A stretch of 64,000 nucleotides of DNA from Jatrophihabitans_A sp035248685 (lineage in GTDB: Bacteria > Actinomycetota > Actinomycetes > Mycobacteriales > Jatrophihabitantaceae), in contig DATFHF010000022.1 in the NCBI GenBank assembly GCA_035248685.1, forward strand, positions 1 through 64,000, written 5' to 3'. Every line of letters starts with the position of its first letter. The stretch's first letter is position 1. The position numbers were made by a program, and so were the translations under genes. Shown here piece by piece: positions 8,349 to 17,802 of the stretch. The notes under the pieces were generated by a model. That model was not told the origin of the DNA. It was given only the letters and a program-made list of their open reading frames with translations, and did not search any database.

Positions 8349-9596
8349 TCAGGGTGAGCCCTGCACCTGCACGTGGTCGAAGACGATGGTCGGGTGGACT
8401 GCGTCGCCATTGATCCGGACCTGCATGGTGGTCAGCTGATCGGTCGGTACGTCGAAGGATCGCTGCGGCAACCAAGCCTCCTGGCCCGGGGGCGGGGTCC
8501 AGCTACCCGGGGGGGTCCAAACCCCGTTCAGATCCGGGTCGTGCTGTTTGCCCGGGTCGGCAGTAGCCGGCAGGTGTTGCGCGCCGATCAACAGGTCGAA
8601 GGACGCCGTGCTCGGCAGCGGTTGGTGGGAGAGTTCTTGGTAGAACTGCAATCGGACGGTAATTAACGACATCCCGGGCCGCGCCGAGCCGACACCGCGG
8701 CTGGGATCCTGCTGAATGACCCAGTCGATCCCCACCGCGATCCCGTCGGCGTAGCCGACTGCCTGGCTCTGGGCATGCTCGATGACAGTGCTGCCCGGGG
8801 GAGCCTGGTACGTCGTGCCGGGCTGGTATGGATCGCCGGGGCAGCCGGCACTCAGGTAGCTGGCCAGGCCGACCTGATGGCCCTGCTGGTCGAGCCCGAT
8901 GACCGCCGCGCAGTGCAGGTCGTCCGAACGCACCGCGGGCAGCAGGAAGTACCCGTTCTCGGTCGCCGCGGTGAGCCGGACGCCGCTGGTCAGTCGAAGC
9001 TCCACCCCGGTGGCCGAACCGACTTGGCCGCCGTAGATCAGGTAATGGGTGCGGGTTGCCTTCGATACCCAGTCCAGCGCGACGTAGCGCACCGATCGCT
9101 GGACGGTGGTCGGGGTCGGATCACAGAACGACGGCAGATCGGACGGTTCATTGCCACCCGGAACTGCCGCGGACTTCTTCGACACCAGGACCGCGGTGCA
9201 ACTGCCGCGGTCACCGACCGGCACCGTCCAGATCGTCATGGTCGAACCGTCCGGGCCCGGCGCGCTGACCCGTTCCTGCGCCCGCGACAGGTCGGCGGTC
9301 GTGCCGAACTGCTGGCGCAGCAGCTGCCGGGCGGCCGGGCTGTCGAATGCATGCGTGGCCTGCGGAGTCAGCCAACCGGCGGCCGCCGCGCTGCCCAGGC
9401 CGGCGGCCGCGACCGCGACGAATGCGGCTGCCGGCACGCCCAGCCGCCGAACCGGACCGCGGCCTCGGGCCGCCGGCATCGGCGCGGCGTCCGCCTGAAG
9501 GATCCGCGCGACTTGTCGCTCGATTCGCGCCTGGTCATAACCGCCATCCGAGGCCGGGTCGGCGCGACGCAGCAGCTCCAACACGTCACCGTTCAC
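8349..9596 (-). CDS. Membrane-anchored protein coupled to ECF sigma factor (putative anti-sigma or sensor)
   Basis: A 415-residue protein whose start overlaps the sigma factor stop (ATGA), so the two are co-translated. About 50 cytoplasmic residues, including 'DQARIERQVARIL', precede one transmembrane segment (VPAAAFVAVAAAGLGSAAAA). About 340 exported residues follow, with no family I recognise. The topology and coupling are those of an anti-sigma or sigma-associated membrane protein, but no zinc HxxxCxxC motif is visible, so the role is inferred from context only. Confidence 0.7.
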   Translation of the reverse strand: MNGDVLELLRRADPASDGGYDQARIERQVARILQADAAPMPAARGRGPVRRLGVPAAAFVAVAAAGLGSAAAAGWLTPQATHAFDSPAARQLLRQQFGTTADLSRAQERVSAPGPDGSTMTIWTVPVGDRGSCTAVLVSKKSAAVPGGNEPSDLPSFCDPTPTTVQRSVRYVALDWVSKATRTHYLIYGGQVGSATGVELRLTSGVRLTAATENGYFLLPAVRSDDLHCAAVIGLDQQGHQVGLASYLSAGCPGDPYQPGTTYQAPPGSTVIEHAQSQAVGYADGIAVGIDWVIQQDPSRGVGSARPGMSLITVRLQFYQELSHQPLPSTASFDLLIGAQHLPATADPGKQHDPDLNGVWTPPGSWTPPPGQEAWLPQRSFDVPTDQLTTMQVRINGDAVHPTIVFDHVQVQGSP

Positions 9597-10141
9597 GAGG
9601 TCACCTCTGCCGGTGTGGAATGAATCTGCGGGCTTTTCGAGGGCTCCAGCCGGCTGACCGCCCGTGCCAACCGGCCGCGGGCCCGATGCAGCCGAACCCG
9701 AACCGTGGCCTGCGAACAGCCGAGCACGTAACCGGCCTCGGCGGTGGAGAGTTGCTCCCAGGCGATCAGCCGGAGCAGCTCCCGATCGGTCGGCGACAGC
9801 GAATCCAGTGCCACCAGCACGGTGGCCGAGGCATCGGCACGCTCGGCCACCGCGTCGGCCGGGTCAGCTTCCTGGCCGGGACGCTGCCAGCCGACCTTGA
9901 CGGCCAGCCGGTTCCGGCGCCGCGCGCCCCGCTCCGCGTGCAACGCGAGGTTGCTGGCGGTGCGCATTAACCACGGCAACGGCGGATCGGTCACCCGGCT
10001 CCGATACCGCCAAGCGGCGGTGAAAACCTCGGCAACCAGATCGTCCGGCTCGGTCACCCGGCGACGGGCATAGTCGAGCACCGGCCGGTACCAGCGCCGG
10101 TACAGCGCGTCGAACCACGCCTCGTCCCGCTCAACCGTCAT
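9593..10141 (-). CDS. ECF-family RNA polymerase sigma factor
   Basis: Extracytoplasmic-function sigma factor of 182 residues. Region 2 spans roughly residues 8-75, with 'LYRRWYRPVLDYARRRV', 'DDLVAEVFTAAWR' and 'PWLMRTASNLAL'. Region 4 spans roughly 105-165, with 'LSPTDRELLRLIAWEQLST', 'EAGYVLGCSQATVRVRLHRAR' being the helix-turn-helix. The next gene overlaps its stop. It is divergent from the sedolisin gene across a 226-bp gap, so sigma-dependent control of protease and lectin is plausible but unproven. Confidence 0.9.
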   Translation of the reverse strand: MTVERDEAWFDALYRRWYRPVLDYARRRVTEPDDLVAEVFTAAWRYRSRVTDPPLPWLMRTASNLALHAERGARRRNRLAVKVGWQRPGQEADPADAVAERADASATVLVALDSLSPTDRELLRLIAWEQLSTAEAGYVLGCSQATVRVRLHRARGRLARAVSRLEPSKSPQIHSTPAEVTS

Positions 10142-10213
10142 GACAGTTCATTCCCACCCGAACCCATGCTGTTACAGCTGCGGGCGAAGGTAGCCGGACG
10201 TGAAGACCTGTTG

Positions 10214-10251
10214 TTGCAAATCCGAAACCTGCGCGTCTACTATTGCGCAAT
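10214..10251 (+). promoter_or_regulatory. Candidate promoter and palindrome upstream of sedolisin
   Basis: TTGCAA (10214-10219), 18 nt, TACTAT (10238-10243), overlapped by the perfect 10-bp palindrome ATTGCGCAAT (10242-10251) at the expected transcription start. This would leave a ~115-nt leader before the protease ATG. It lies in the 226-bp gap divergent from the sigma factor gene. Confidence 0.4.
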
Positions 10252-10367
10252 TCACTCGGGGGGAGACATAGCTATATCCGCGGCTGTTTAAGCCTAAGGC
10301 GGCCGCTTTGAGCATTGCTCCCATAACCTCGCGTCTACCTCTGTAGTACGCATCAAGGAGATTTTCC

Positions 10368-12293
10368 ATGCCAGTTTTCGATTCGCCGGCTCGCTGGCGT
10401 CATAGCCGGCGGCCGCTATTCGTAGCGCTGGTCGCCGGCGCTGTTGCCGTCCCGGTCATGGTGGTCGCCAGCCTCCAGTCGGCGGCAGCCGCCACCCCGT
10501 CCGGCCGAGCGGTCCTGCAGAACGCACCCGGTTGGACCACCAGCACCGCGGCGCTCGGCCCGGCGGCCGGCACCGTCAACTTCTCGGTCGCCATCGCGCC
10601 CCGGGACGCCGCCGGCGCGCAGGCCTTCGCCGATTCGGTCTCCGACCCGCGCAACGCCAACTACCGGCACTTCCTGACGCCCCAGCAGTACACCGCCCGG
10701 TTCGGCGCCACCGCTGCCGACGCGGCCTCGGTGGTCAGCTGGCTGCGCGGCGCCGGCCTGACGACCGGCACCGTGCCGATCAGCAACAGCTACGTGCCGG
10801 TCACCGGTTCGATCGCGGCGGTGAACAAGGCGTTCGGCACCACCATCAAGAGCTACCACCGCAACAACCGCCAGGTCATCGCACCGGCCTCGGCGCTTAC
10901 CGTGCCGTCCGCGCTGGCCGGCCGGGTCAGCGACGTGCTCGGCCTGGACACCTCGCAGGTCTACCACGCAGGAGCCAGGGTCATCCCGAACGATGCCTCG
11001 GCGGGCAACACCAACTGCTCCACCTACTGGGGTGAGAACACCAACACCTCCTACATCACCGCACCGGCGCCCCTGAGCGGCAACCTGCCGAATCGGTCCT
11101 GCTACACCCCGTCCCGGCTGGATGCCGCGCGTGGCATCCCGGCCACCGGCAAGACCGGCGCCGGCGTGACCGTCGGCAACGTGCTCTGGTGTGACAGCCC
11201 CACGATTCCGTCCGACCTCAACACCTGGGCTGCCCAGGTCGGCGCACCGGCCTTCACCGCCGGCCAGTACACCTCACAAGACCCGGCCGTCTGGGACGTC
11301 TACTGCACCAACCAGGCCAACGTCGACAGCACCATGGTCGAGACCGCGCTGGACGCCGAGGCGATCCACGGCGCCGCGCCGGACGCCAAGATCATCTACG
11401 CCCCCGCGTCCGGCCCATACAGCAACTACCTGCTGACCGCCACCCAGAACCTGGTGAACGCCAACCAGGTCTCGATCATCACCAACTCCTGGGGTGGTGC
11501 CGAAAGCACCGCGTTCCTGCACACGGTGTACCTGCAGGCCGCCAGCCAGGGCATCTCGGTGATGGCGTCCTCCGGCGACTACGGCGATAACACCTACACC
11601 AACGGCTCGGCCAGCAAGGCGAAGCCGTCCGCCGACTACCCGGCCTCGGACTCCGAGCTGACCTCGATCGGTGGCACCTCGCTGGGCATTAGCTCGACCA
11701 ACTCGGTGCTGTTCGAACAGGCCTGGTACGACGTGATCAGCCGGAGCAGCGGTTCGACCTGGACCAGCGATGTGTTCTACGCCGCGTCCGGTGGCGGCAA
11801 GAGCGCAATCACCTCCCAGCCGTCCTACCAGACGGGCATCGTGCCGAGCAGCTTCTCCGGCCGGCCGGCCAAGCGGGCCTACCCGGACATCGCCAACATC
11901 GCCGACAGCCAGACCGGTTACGTGGTCGGGGTCACCCAGGCCGGCGCGTACACCACGCTGACCATCGGCGGCACCAGCCTGGCCTCGCCGTACACCGCCG
12001 GTGAGGTGGCGCTGGCCGTGCAGACCAAGGGTGCCCGGCTCGGCTTCCTGAACCCGAAGCTGTACCAGAACCGGGCGACCGCGGTCACCGACGTGTCCGG
12101 TTCGACGGTGAACGAGGGCACCGAGGGCAAGTGGAAGAACCCGAGCACCGGAACGTACATCGAGCCGACGACCTACTTCCTGAACGCGATGAGCCTGCTT
12201 CCCTCGTCGCAGCAGTCGGTTGCCGGCTGGGACAACATCACCGGCCTCGGCGCGGTCGCCAACGCGACCAATTTCATCAACGCAATCCAGTAG
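10368..12293 (+). CDS. Secreted S53 family serine-carboxyl peptidase (sedolisin/kumamolisin)
   Basis: Exported acid endopeptidase of 641 residues. ATG 10368 has AAGGAG 7 nt upstream. A signal segment (about 17-40) is followed by a pro-kumamolisin activation domain (about 45-190, with 'NYRHFLTPQQYTARFG'). The catalytic domain carries the full sedolisin set: Glu325 and Asp329 in METALDAEA-like context (MVETALDAEA), oxyanion Asp404 in SSGDYGD and nucleophile Ser537 in GGTSLASP. The C-terminal 'GWDNITGLGAV' is the usual calcium-site region. Likely autoprocessed outside the cell at low pH. A strong hairpin follows the stop. Confidence 0.95.
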   Translation: MPVFDSPARWRHSRRPLFVALVAGAVAVPVMVVASLQSAAAATPSGRAVLQNAPGWTTSTAALGPAAGTVNFSVAIAPRDAAGAQAFADSVSDPRNANYRHFLTPQQYTARFGATAADAASVVSWLRGAGLTTGTVPISNSYVPVTGSIAAVNKAFGTTIKSYHRNNRQVIAPASALTVPSALAGRVSDVLGLDTSQVYHAGARVIPNDASAGNTNCSTYWGENTNTSYITAPAPLSGNLPNRSCYTPSRLDAARGIPATGKTGAGVTVGNVLWCDSPTIPSDLNTWAAQVGAPAFTAGQYTSQDPAVWDVYCTNQANVDSTMVETALDAEAIHGAAPDAKIIYAPASGPYSNYLLTATQNLVNANQVSIITNSWGGAESTAFLHTVYLQAASQGISVMASSGDYGDNTYTNGSASKAKPSADYPASDSELTSIGGTSLGISSTNSVLFEQAWYDVISRSSGSTWTSDVFYAASGGGKSAITSQPSYQTGIVPSSFSGRPAKRAYPDIANIADSQTGYVVGVTQAGAYTTLTIGGTSLASPYTAGEVALAVQTKGARLGFLNPKLYQNRATAVTDVSGSTVNEGTEGKWKNPSTGTYIEPTTYFLNAMSLLPSSQQSVAGWDNITGLGAVANATNFINAIQ

Positions 12294-12299
12294 TGCTCG

Positions 12300-12334
12300 C
12301 TGGGTCCGTCCGGTCTTGGACCGGACGGACCCAG
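12300..12334 (+). terminator. Bidirectional terminator between convergent genes
   Basis: A perfect stem of about 15 bp: CTGGGTCCGTCCGGTC (12300-12315) pairs with its complement ending at 12334 across a minimal TTG loop. It lies between the sedolisin stop and the end of the opposing methyltransferase gene. Confidence 0.85.
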
Positions 12335-12342
12335 TGGTCGGC

Positions 12343-13059
12343 TCAGTACGGGTCGGCCCGGTCTTGGTGACCGACCAGCCTGGCCACTGGAAACAGCTTT
12401 AATCGCAGCAGAATCTTGATCGCGACGTTGCGCAGCCACCACGGCAACTCGGCCAGCATCCGCAGCCGGTCAGCTGCGGACGGGACGGCCACCTCGAACC
12501 GGGCCAGCGAACCGGTCCGGTCCAGATAGCGCAGCCGGCGGCCCGGCAACACGTGCCGGAGCAGCCCTAGCGTCACTCCGATCGAGGAGAACGCGTCGTG
12601 GACGGCGATCCGGGCACCGGGGGGTTGGAACGCCGCCCACCGCAGGTCGTCCGAGACCGTCCAGTAGTCGTGCTTGCCGTCGATGTAGAGGAAGTTGATC
12701 GGCTGCCGCCAATCCGGCCGCAGCTCGGTGCTCTTGGCCTGCCGCAACTCCACCCGGTCGGCCACCCCGGCGGCGGACAGGTTCGCGACGAACCGGTCCT
12801 TGGTGGCCAGGCCGCCGAACATCGCACCGGACACGAACGGGTCAATCGCCACTACCGATGCCCCAGCAGCGGCCAGCAGCACGGTGGACCGGCCCTGGTG
12901 GCTGCCGATCTCCACGATCAGCCCGTCCGGTGCGACCCGGTGCGCCTCGTCCCACAACACCCGGGCCTGCTCGCGGGTCAGCCAGCCACCGATCCGGTCG
13001 GCGACGGCGAACGCCGCCTCGAAGTCCGGTGGTTCGGCGGACGCGGGAACGGAGGGCAC
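12343..13059 (-). CDS. Class I SAM-dependent methyltransferase (Methyltransf_24 type)
   Basis: Cytosolic methyltransferase of 238 residues, substrate unknown. Motif I is LIVEIGSHQGRSTVLLAA, followed by the acidic ribose-binding VVAIDPF and 'INFLYIDGKHDYWTVSDDL', the Asp-rich strand typical of cephalosporin-hydroxylase/macrocin-O-methyltransferase-like folds. The C-terminal basic-hydrophobic tail (LRNVAIKILLRLKLF) could sit on the membrane. It is convergent with sedolisin and divergent from the lipoprotein hydrolase by 82 bp. Confidence 0.82.
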   Translation of the reverse strand: MPSVPASAEPPDFEAAFAVADRIGGWLTREQARVLWDEAHRVAPDGLIVEIGSHQGRSTVLLAAAGASVVAIDPFVSGAMFGGLATKDRFVANLSAAGVADRVELRQAKSTELRPDWRQPINFLYIDGKHDYWTVSDDLRWAAFQPPGARIAVHDAFSSIGVTLGLLRHVLPGRRLRYLDRTGSLARFEVAVPSAADRLRMLAELPWWLRNVAIKILLRLKLFPVARLVGHQDRADPY

Positions 13060-13141
13060 CGTCGGACCCTACTGCCTGGCCCCGGCTCGGCCCCGGCAGC
13101 TTCGGCGGAGTGCGTGCGCCCGATGGCTCGGAGGGTGTTTG

Positions 13142-14605
13142 ATGCTTGCTATGCCCGCACTCCGAACCCCGGTCCGGCGCGGTCCGGCCTTCGCCGCCTG
13201 CCTTGCCGCCGGCGCCCTGTTGCTATCCGGTTGCGCCAGCGCGTCCACCTCGCTGACCGCCCGGCAGAAAGCGGTGCAAGCTACCAGCACCAACGTCAAG
13301 CTGACCGAGTGCGCCGCGCAGTGCACCGGCGAAATCGGTGGCGCCAAGTACGCGATCAAGCTGCCGCAGCGGTGGAACGGCACGCTGCTGCTGTACTCGC
13401 ACGGCTACCGCTTCGCCGCACCCGCGCCGCCGAACTTCGATCCGGTGCAGACCAACGCTCAGGTGAGTTCGACCGACTCGGACGGCACCGGCTCGGATCC
13501 GTTGACCACCAAGCTGCTGGACGAGGGCTATGCGCTGGCCGGCTCGGCCTACAAGTCCAACGGCTGGGCGGTGGCCGACGGCGTACAAGCCGATGAGCAG
13601 TTGCACGAGCAGTTCGTCAAGCTGGTCGGCACGCCGAAGCGAACCTACGTCTGGGGTGACTCGCTCGGCGGCCTGATCACCGAGGTGCTGGCCGAGTCGA
13701 ATCCCAGCTGGGTGGACGGCGCCGCGCCCATGTGCGGCGCGGTGGCGGGCCCGCTGTACAACTTCGACATCGCACTGGACGTCGCGGTCGCGGTGAAAGC
13801 GTTGATCTACCCACAGTTGAAGCTCACCGGTTATGCCAGTGCCGACGAAGCCGCCGAGAACTGGAAGCAAGCCGCCGCCGCGGTGGAGAAGGCCGCGGCC
13901 GACACCGCCGGTGGCGGTACCGCCAAGGTGCTGTTCATCGCGGCGCTGGCGGATGCGCCCAACGCCACCGCTACCTACGACGGTCACGACCTGGTGTCCC
14001 AGGTGAAGGCCCGGGTCGAGGCGCTGCTGACCGCACTGGCGTTCGGCACCAGCGCCCGGTACGAGCTGGAGCAGCGGGTCGGCGGCGATCCGTCGGACAA
14101 CACCAAGGCCGACTACAACAGCCGGATCAGCAGCGCCGAGGCCAGCACCATCGCCTTGGTGGGCGGCAAGGTCGATCAGCTGGAGAACATCCTCAATGCC
14201 GCGCCGCGCATCGCCGCCGATCCGTCGGCGCGCGCCGCCATCGACAAGCTCGGTGACACCACGGGGCAGCTGACGGTGCCGACGCTGACCATGCACACCG
14301 AGGACGACCCGCTGGTGCTCGTGCAGAACGAGACGGTCTTCGCCTCCCGGGTAGCGGCCAAGCAGCAGAGTGGCAGGTTGGTGCAGCTCTACATCGCGCC
14401 ACCGGCCACCTACTCCGAGACCACCAAGGCACCGTACGGCGCCGGGCACTGCAACTTCTCCGACGGCCAGCGGATCGGGCTGATCAACGCCCTGGACAGC
14501 TGGGTTCGGCAGGGCGTCTACCCGACCCCGGCCGGCATCAGCTCGGTGATCGGCGAGGGGTTACAGCCGACCTACATTCCTGGCCCGTGGCCGGGTAACG
14601 AGTAG
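13142..14605 (+). CDS. Lipoprotein alpha/beta hydrolase
   Basis: A surface-anchored hydrolase of 487 residues. ATG 13142 has GGAGGG 6 nt upstream. The N-terminal signal ends in the lipobox LLSGC, predicting a lipidated cysteine. The hydrolase core shows 'LLYSHGYR' (oxyanion strand), nucleophile elbow WGDSLGG, acid 'HTEDDPLV' and a late 'GAGHCNF' His. It resembles secreted alpha/beta hydrolases with a lid domain of unknown ester or peptide substrate. In-frame codons open to 12695 but have no coding support and overlap the opposing methyltransferase. Confidence 0.85.
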   Translation: MLAMPALRTPVRRGPAFAACLAAGALLLSGCASASTSLTARQKAVQATSTNVKLTECAAQCTGEIGGAKYAIKLPQRWNGTLLLYSHGYRFAAPAPPNFDPVQTNAQVSSTDSDGTGSDPLTTKLLDEGYALAGSAYKSNGWAVADGVQADEQLHEQFVKLVGTPKRTYVWGDSLGGLITEVLAESNPSWVDGAAPMCGAVAGPLYNFDIALDVAVAVKALIYPQLKLTGYASADEAAENWKQAAAAVEKAAADTAGGGTAKVLFIAALADAPNATATYDGHDLVSQVKARVEALLTALAFGTSARYELEQRVGGDPSDNTKADYNSRISSAEASTIALVGGKVDQLENILNAAPRIAADPSARAAIDKLGDTTGQLTVPTLTMHTEDDPLVLVQNETVFASRVAAKQQSGRLVQLYIAPPATYSETTKAPYGAGHCNFSDGQRIGLINALDSWVRQGVYPTPAGISSVIGEGLQPTYIPGPWPGNE

Positions 14606-14614
14606 CGGGCGGCG

Positions 14615-15871
14615 TTAGCCACCGCGCGCGTCGGCAACCCGGTGCGCGGGTAGCAGGCGCAGCCCGACCGCGCACGCGGCACTGAACAGGTTGATCAGGC
14701 ACACCACCCCGATCACCTCCCGGACCGAGGGATCGTTCAGCACGCCCAGCACGACCACCGCTTCGGCTGCCACCGTAAGCCAGATCAGCGCCGCGACCGC
14801 CACATTGCGCACCGCCAAGCCAGCCACCAGGGTGAACTGGACGACCGCCAGGCAGCCGCCCAGCAGCGCGAACAACCAGATCTGCGCGCCCAGTTGGGGA
14901 TAGCGGTTACCGCCGACCACGGCGGCCGCAAACGGGCCGAACAGCCGGCTGAGCACGACCAGCACCAGCGCCAGGGCGGCGATGCTGGCCACTGCCCGGC
15001 CGAAGACCCGGTGATGGCGCTCGATATCGGTCAGCGAGGCGAACAGCACGTTGGCCGCCGACTGTGGCAACCACAGCGTGGCCTTGGTCAAGATGGAACC
15101 CGCCGCGTACACGGCCGCGGCCGAGGACGGCAGCACGTGCCGGGCTAGCAACACGTCGCTGACGCTGAGCAGCAGGAACACGCCGTAGACGTGTGAGGCA
15201 TGTCCGCATTCGGCCAGCAGCGGACCCAGCATCCGCAGCCCGTGGTGCCCGCGCCGGCGGAGTTCCGGTAACACCAGCGCGCTGATCACCGCGGCGGCCG
15301 ACACCCCGAGCCAGATCGCCAGCATGGTCGGCACCGCGCCACCCACCGCGAACAGTCCGATAAGCCCTGCGGCCGACTTGCCGGCGATGCCCGCGAAGGT
15401 GGTCGCCGCCAAGCCACCGAAGCGCTGTTCGCCCTGAAGCACGCCTTGGCACAAGCCCTGCACGGCCGTTCCCGGCATCGCCAGTGCGACCAGCAGCACG
15501 CCGGCCGGGGTGGACAGGTGCAGGAAGGTCACCAGCAACGGGGTGCTGGCCGCGATCAGTGCTGCCGCACCCAACCCGACGACCAGCCCCGCCTGCCAGA
15601 GACCGACTGCCTGACCGGTCGCCATTCGGCGAGCGGCCACCGCCTGCAGCGCGAACGAGGGCACCGAGCCGACCAGCAGCAGGTTGAACAGGGTGACCAG
15701 CTGCCCGTAGTCGGCAGCGTCCAGCAACCGAGCGGCCGCGAGCAGCAGCAGGTAACTGCCGATATTGCCGAGCCAGCCGGCCGCAGTGACGCCGATCAGC
15801 CCGCGCGCTACCGCATCCGGTCCCACCGAGGCAGCCGGCCGGCCCGAGGTGCTGATTGGCCTGTCGGACAC
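14615..15871 (-). CDS. Oligosaccharide flippase family (MATE-like/Wzx) membrane protein
   Basis: Polytopic membrane protein, 418 residues, about 12 hydrophobic helices. 'ARGLIGVTAAGWLGNIGSYL', 'AADYGQLVTLFNLLLVGS' and the paired 6+6 helix arrangement match the Polysacc_synt/MVF-like flippase superfamily, which moves lipid-linked sugars across the membrane. Its neighbours are envelope glycosyltransferases, so it may export an arabinan or other polyprenyl-linked glycan precursor. It is divergent from the next membrane gene across 135 bp. Confidence 0.82.
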   Translation of the reverse strand: MSDRPISTSGRPAASVGPDAVARGLIGVTAAGWLGNIGSYLLLLAAARLLDAADYGQLVTLFNLLLVGSVPSFALQAVAARRMATGQAVGLWQAGLVVGLGAAALIAASTPLLVTFLHLSTPAGVLLVALAMPGTAVQGLCQGVLQGEQRFGGLAATTFAGIAGKSAAGLIGLFAVGGAVPTMLAIWLGVSAAAVISALVLPELRRRGHHGLRMLGPLLAECGHASHVYGVFLLLSVSDVLLARHVLPSSAAAVYAAGSILTKATLWLPQSAANVLFASLTDIERHHRVFGRAVASIAALALVLVVLSRLFGPFAAAVVGGNRYPQLGAQIWLFALLGGCLAVVQFTLVAGLAVRNVAVAALIWLTVAAEAVVVLGVLNDPSVREVIGVVCLINLFSAACAVGLRLLPAHRVADARGG

Positions 15872-16006
15872 TCGATGCCTTTGCTCCTGGTGGGCGGGCG
15901 AGCCGCTCGCGGCGGTCTACAGTTCTGGTGCTGAGCCGAGCGTATAGAACGTCGGCCGTGCGCAGCCCGTCCGCCGGCGGCCGGCGAGCCAAGGAGGTCC
16001 GTTCGC

Positions 16007-17758
16007 GTGCTGGCCCGACGCCTGGCCATGCCGGTGCTGGCGGCCGACCTGCTGGTGCTGGTGTTGACGATCTGGCTGCTCTGGCCGCAGCATGCCGGCG
16101 GTTACGGCTTGGGCCATGACATGGTGTTCACCCCGCACCAGCCGCTGAACGCCGACTCGGTGGGGCTAGGCTCCGGCTCGCCACGCGCGGTCCCGCTGGA
16201 TGCGCTGGTCGCGATTGCCGGCAAGCTGTTCGGCGGCATGCTCACCGGCCGGATCGCCTTGTTGGTGCCGCTGTTGGCCGCTGGTTGGGGATCGAGCAGG
16301 TTGCTGCGGCTGGTCTGCCCCGCCGCGACCACCCCGGCCTTGCTCGCCACCGGCAGTCTCGCCGTCTGGAATCCCTACCTGGTCGAGCGACTGGCACTGG
16401 GCCAGTGGGCGCTGCTCTGGGCGTACGGGGCGCTGCCCTGGTTGGTCCGGGCCGGTTACCGGATCGCGCGTGCGGACGGTGCGGCGGTGCCGGCCCGCGA
16501 TTGGGCGGGGCTGGTCTGCTGGCTGGCCGTCTCCGCGATCACCCCGACCGGCGCGCTGATCGGTGCCGCGGTGGTGGTGACCGTCGCTTGGACCGTCCGT
16601 GCGTTCGGACGCACGGTGACCGTCGTCGTCGCGGCCGGGCTCGCGCAGTTGCCGTGGTTGTTGCCGGCCCTGCTGTCCAGCGCCGCGGCGACCAGCGACC
16701 CACGGGCGGTGGCGGCGTTCGCCGCCCGCGCCGAGCGTCCGGGTGGCCCGCTGCTCAGCCTGCTCGGCCTGGGCGGCATCTGGACCGCGGACGTGACGCC
16801 CGCGAGCAGGGCCGGGGTGCTCGGTTACCTGAGCACGCTGCTGGCGTTGCTGGTGCTGGTGGCCGGGATACCGCTGCTCCGGCCGCTGGCGCTGCGCCGG
16901 CGACTGGTCGCACTCGGTCTGGTCGGCTTGCTGCTGGCGGCAGCGGGCAGCCTGCCCGGGCTGTCCGGCGTACTGCGGTGGACGGTCCGCGAGCTGCCCG
17001 GGGCCGGCCTGCTACGGGACGGTCAGAAGTGGTTGATGCCGTTCGTCCTGCTGGTAGTCCTCGGAGCCGGGCTGGCCACCGACCGGCTGCTGCGACTGCT
17101 CCGATCCAGGGTCGGCCGGCTGGCTGTGCTGCTGGGTGTCGCCGCGGCGGTGCTGCCGCTGCTTCTGCTACCGGACGCGCCGGCCACCCTGCGGGTGCCG
17201 TTGACACCGGTCCATTACCCGGCCGACTGGGCCACCGTGGCCGACACGGTGCGCGGCTCGTCCGCCGCGGTGCTGGTGTTGCCGTTCTCCTCTTACCGCA
17301 GCTTTGACTGGGCACCGGGCCGGACCGTCATCGATCCGGCCCCGCGGCTGCTGCCGGCACCGACGGTGGTCGATGACCGGCTGGTGGTGTCCGGCACCGT
17401 GCTGGCCGGCGAGGACCCGGTGGCGGCGGCGGTCGGCGTGCAGCTGAACTACAACCCGACCGGCGCGGCCGGCCTGGGCGGCCTGGGGATCGGCTGGGTG
17501 CTGGTAGAGACCGACACGGCTGGGCCGCCGCTGCCGAACCTGACCGGGCTGAAACCGGTGTTCAGCGGTAGCGCGTTGCGGCTGTATCGGGTGCCCGGGC
17601 AGGTCCGGCTAACCCAGCGCGCCGCGGCAACCCGATGGCTGGTGATCGGCACGGACCTGCTGGTCGCCGGCTTGGTCGTGCTGGCCTTGCTGACGGCCGG
17701 GATGTCGCGGCTCACGGCCCGGATATCACGCTTTCGACGAAGGCCGGACCGCCGGTAA
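16007..17758 (+). CDS. Polytopic membrane protein, GT-C-like, envelope glycan locus
   Basis: A 583-residue membrane protein with about 12 transmembrane helices. GTG 16007 has AAGGAGG at 15991-15997. An early extracytoplasmic loop (GLGHDMVFTPHQPLNADSVG) and 'NPYLVERLALGQWALL' recall actinobacterial GT-C-type or YfhO-like proteins. A ~150-residue soluble domain (about 400-540) precedes a final helix. I do not recognise a defined function. The position beside a flippase, a GT4 and AftD suggests a role in building or exporting an envelope polysaccharide. Confidence 0.78.
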   Translation: MLARRLAMPVLAADLLVLVLTIWLLWPQHAGGYGLGHDMVFTPHQPLNADSVGLGSGSPRAVPLDALVAIAGKLFGGMLTGRIALLVPLLAAGWGSSRLLRLVCPAATTPALLATGSLAVWNPYLVERLALGQWALLWAYGALPWLVRAGYRIARADGAAVPARDWAGLVCWLAVSAITPTGALIGAAVVVTVAWTVRAFGRTVTVVVAAGLAQLPWLLPALLSSAAATSDPRAVAAFAARAERPGGPLLSLLGLGGIWTADVTPASRAGVLGYLSTLLALLVLVAGIPLLRPLALRRRLVALGLVGLLLAAAGSLPGLSGVLRWTVRELPGAGLLRDGQKWLMPFVLLVVLGAGLATDRLLRLLRSRVGRLAVLLGVAAAVLPLLLLPDAPATLRVPLTPVHYPADWATVADTVRGSSAAVLVLPFSSYRSFDWAPGRTVIDPAPRLLPAPTVVDDRLVVSGTVLAGEDPVAAAVGVQLNYNPTGAAGLGGLGIGWVLVETDTAGPPLPNLTGLKPVFSGSALRLYRVPGQVRLTQRAAATRWLVIGTDLLVAGLVVLALLTAGMSRLTARISRFRRRPDRR

Positions 17759-17802
17759 GCCGGTTGCTACACTCGCCGGTAACCACCTTCGGAGGGCCAC
17801 CA

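Noticed and set aside
10172..10369. A 65-codon minus-strand ORF in the sigma/sedolisin gap
   Set aside because: It covers the sedolisin RBS and candidate promoter, has no RBS and no recognisable content.
12695..13141. Longer start for the lipoprotein hydrolase
   Set aside because: It would run antisense through the methyltransferase gene and bury the signal peptide and lipobox; ATG 13142 has a good RBS.
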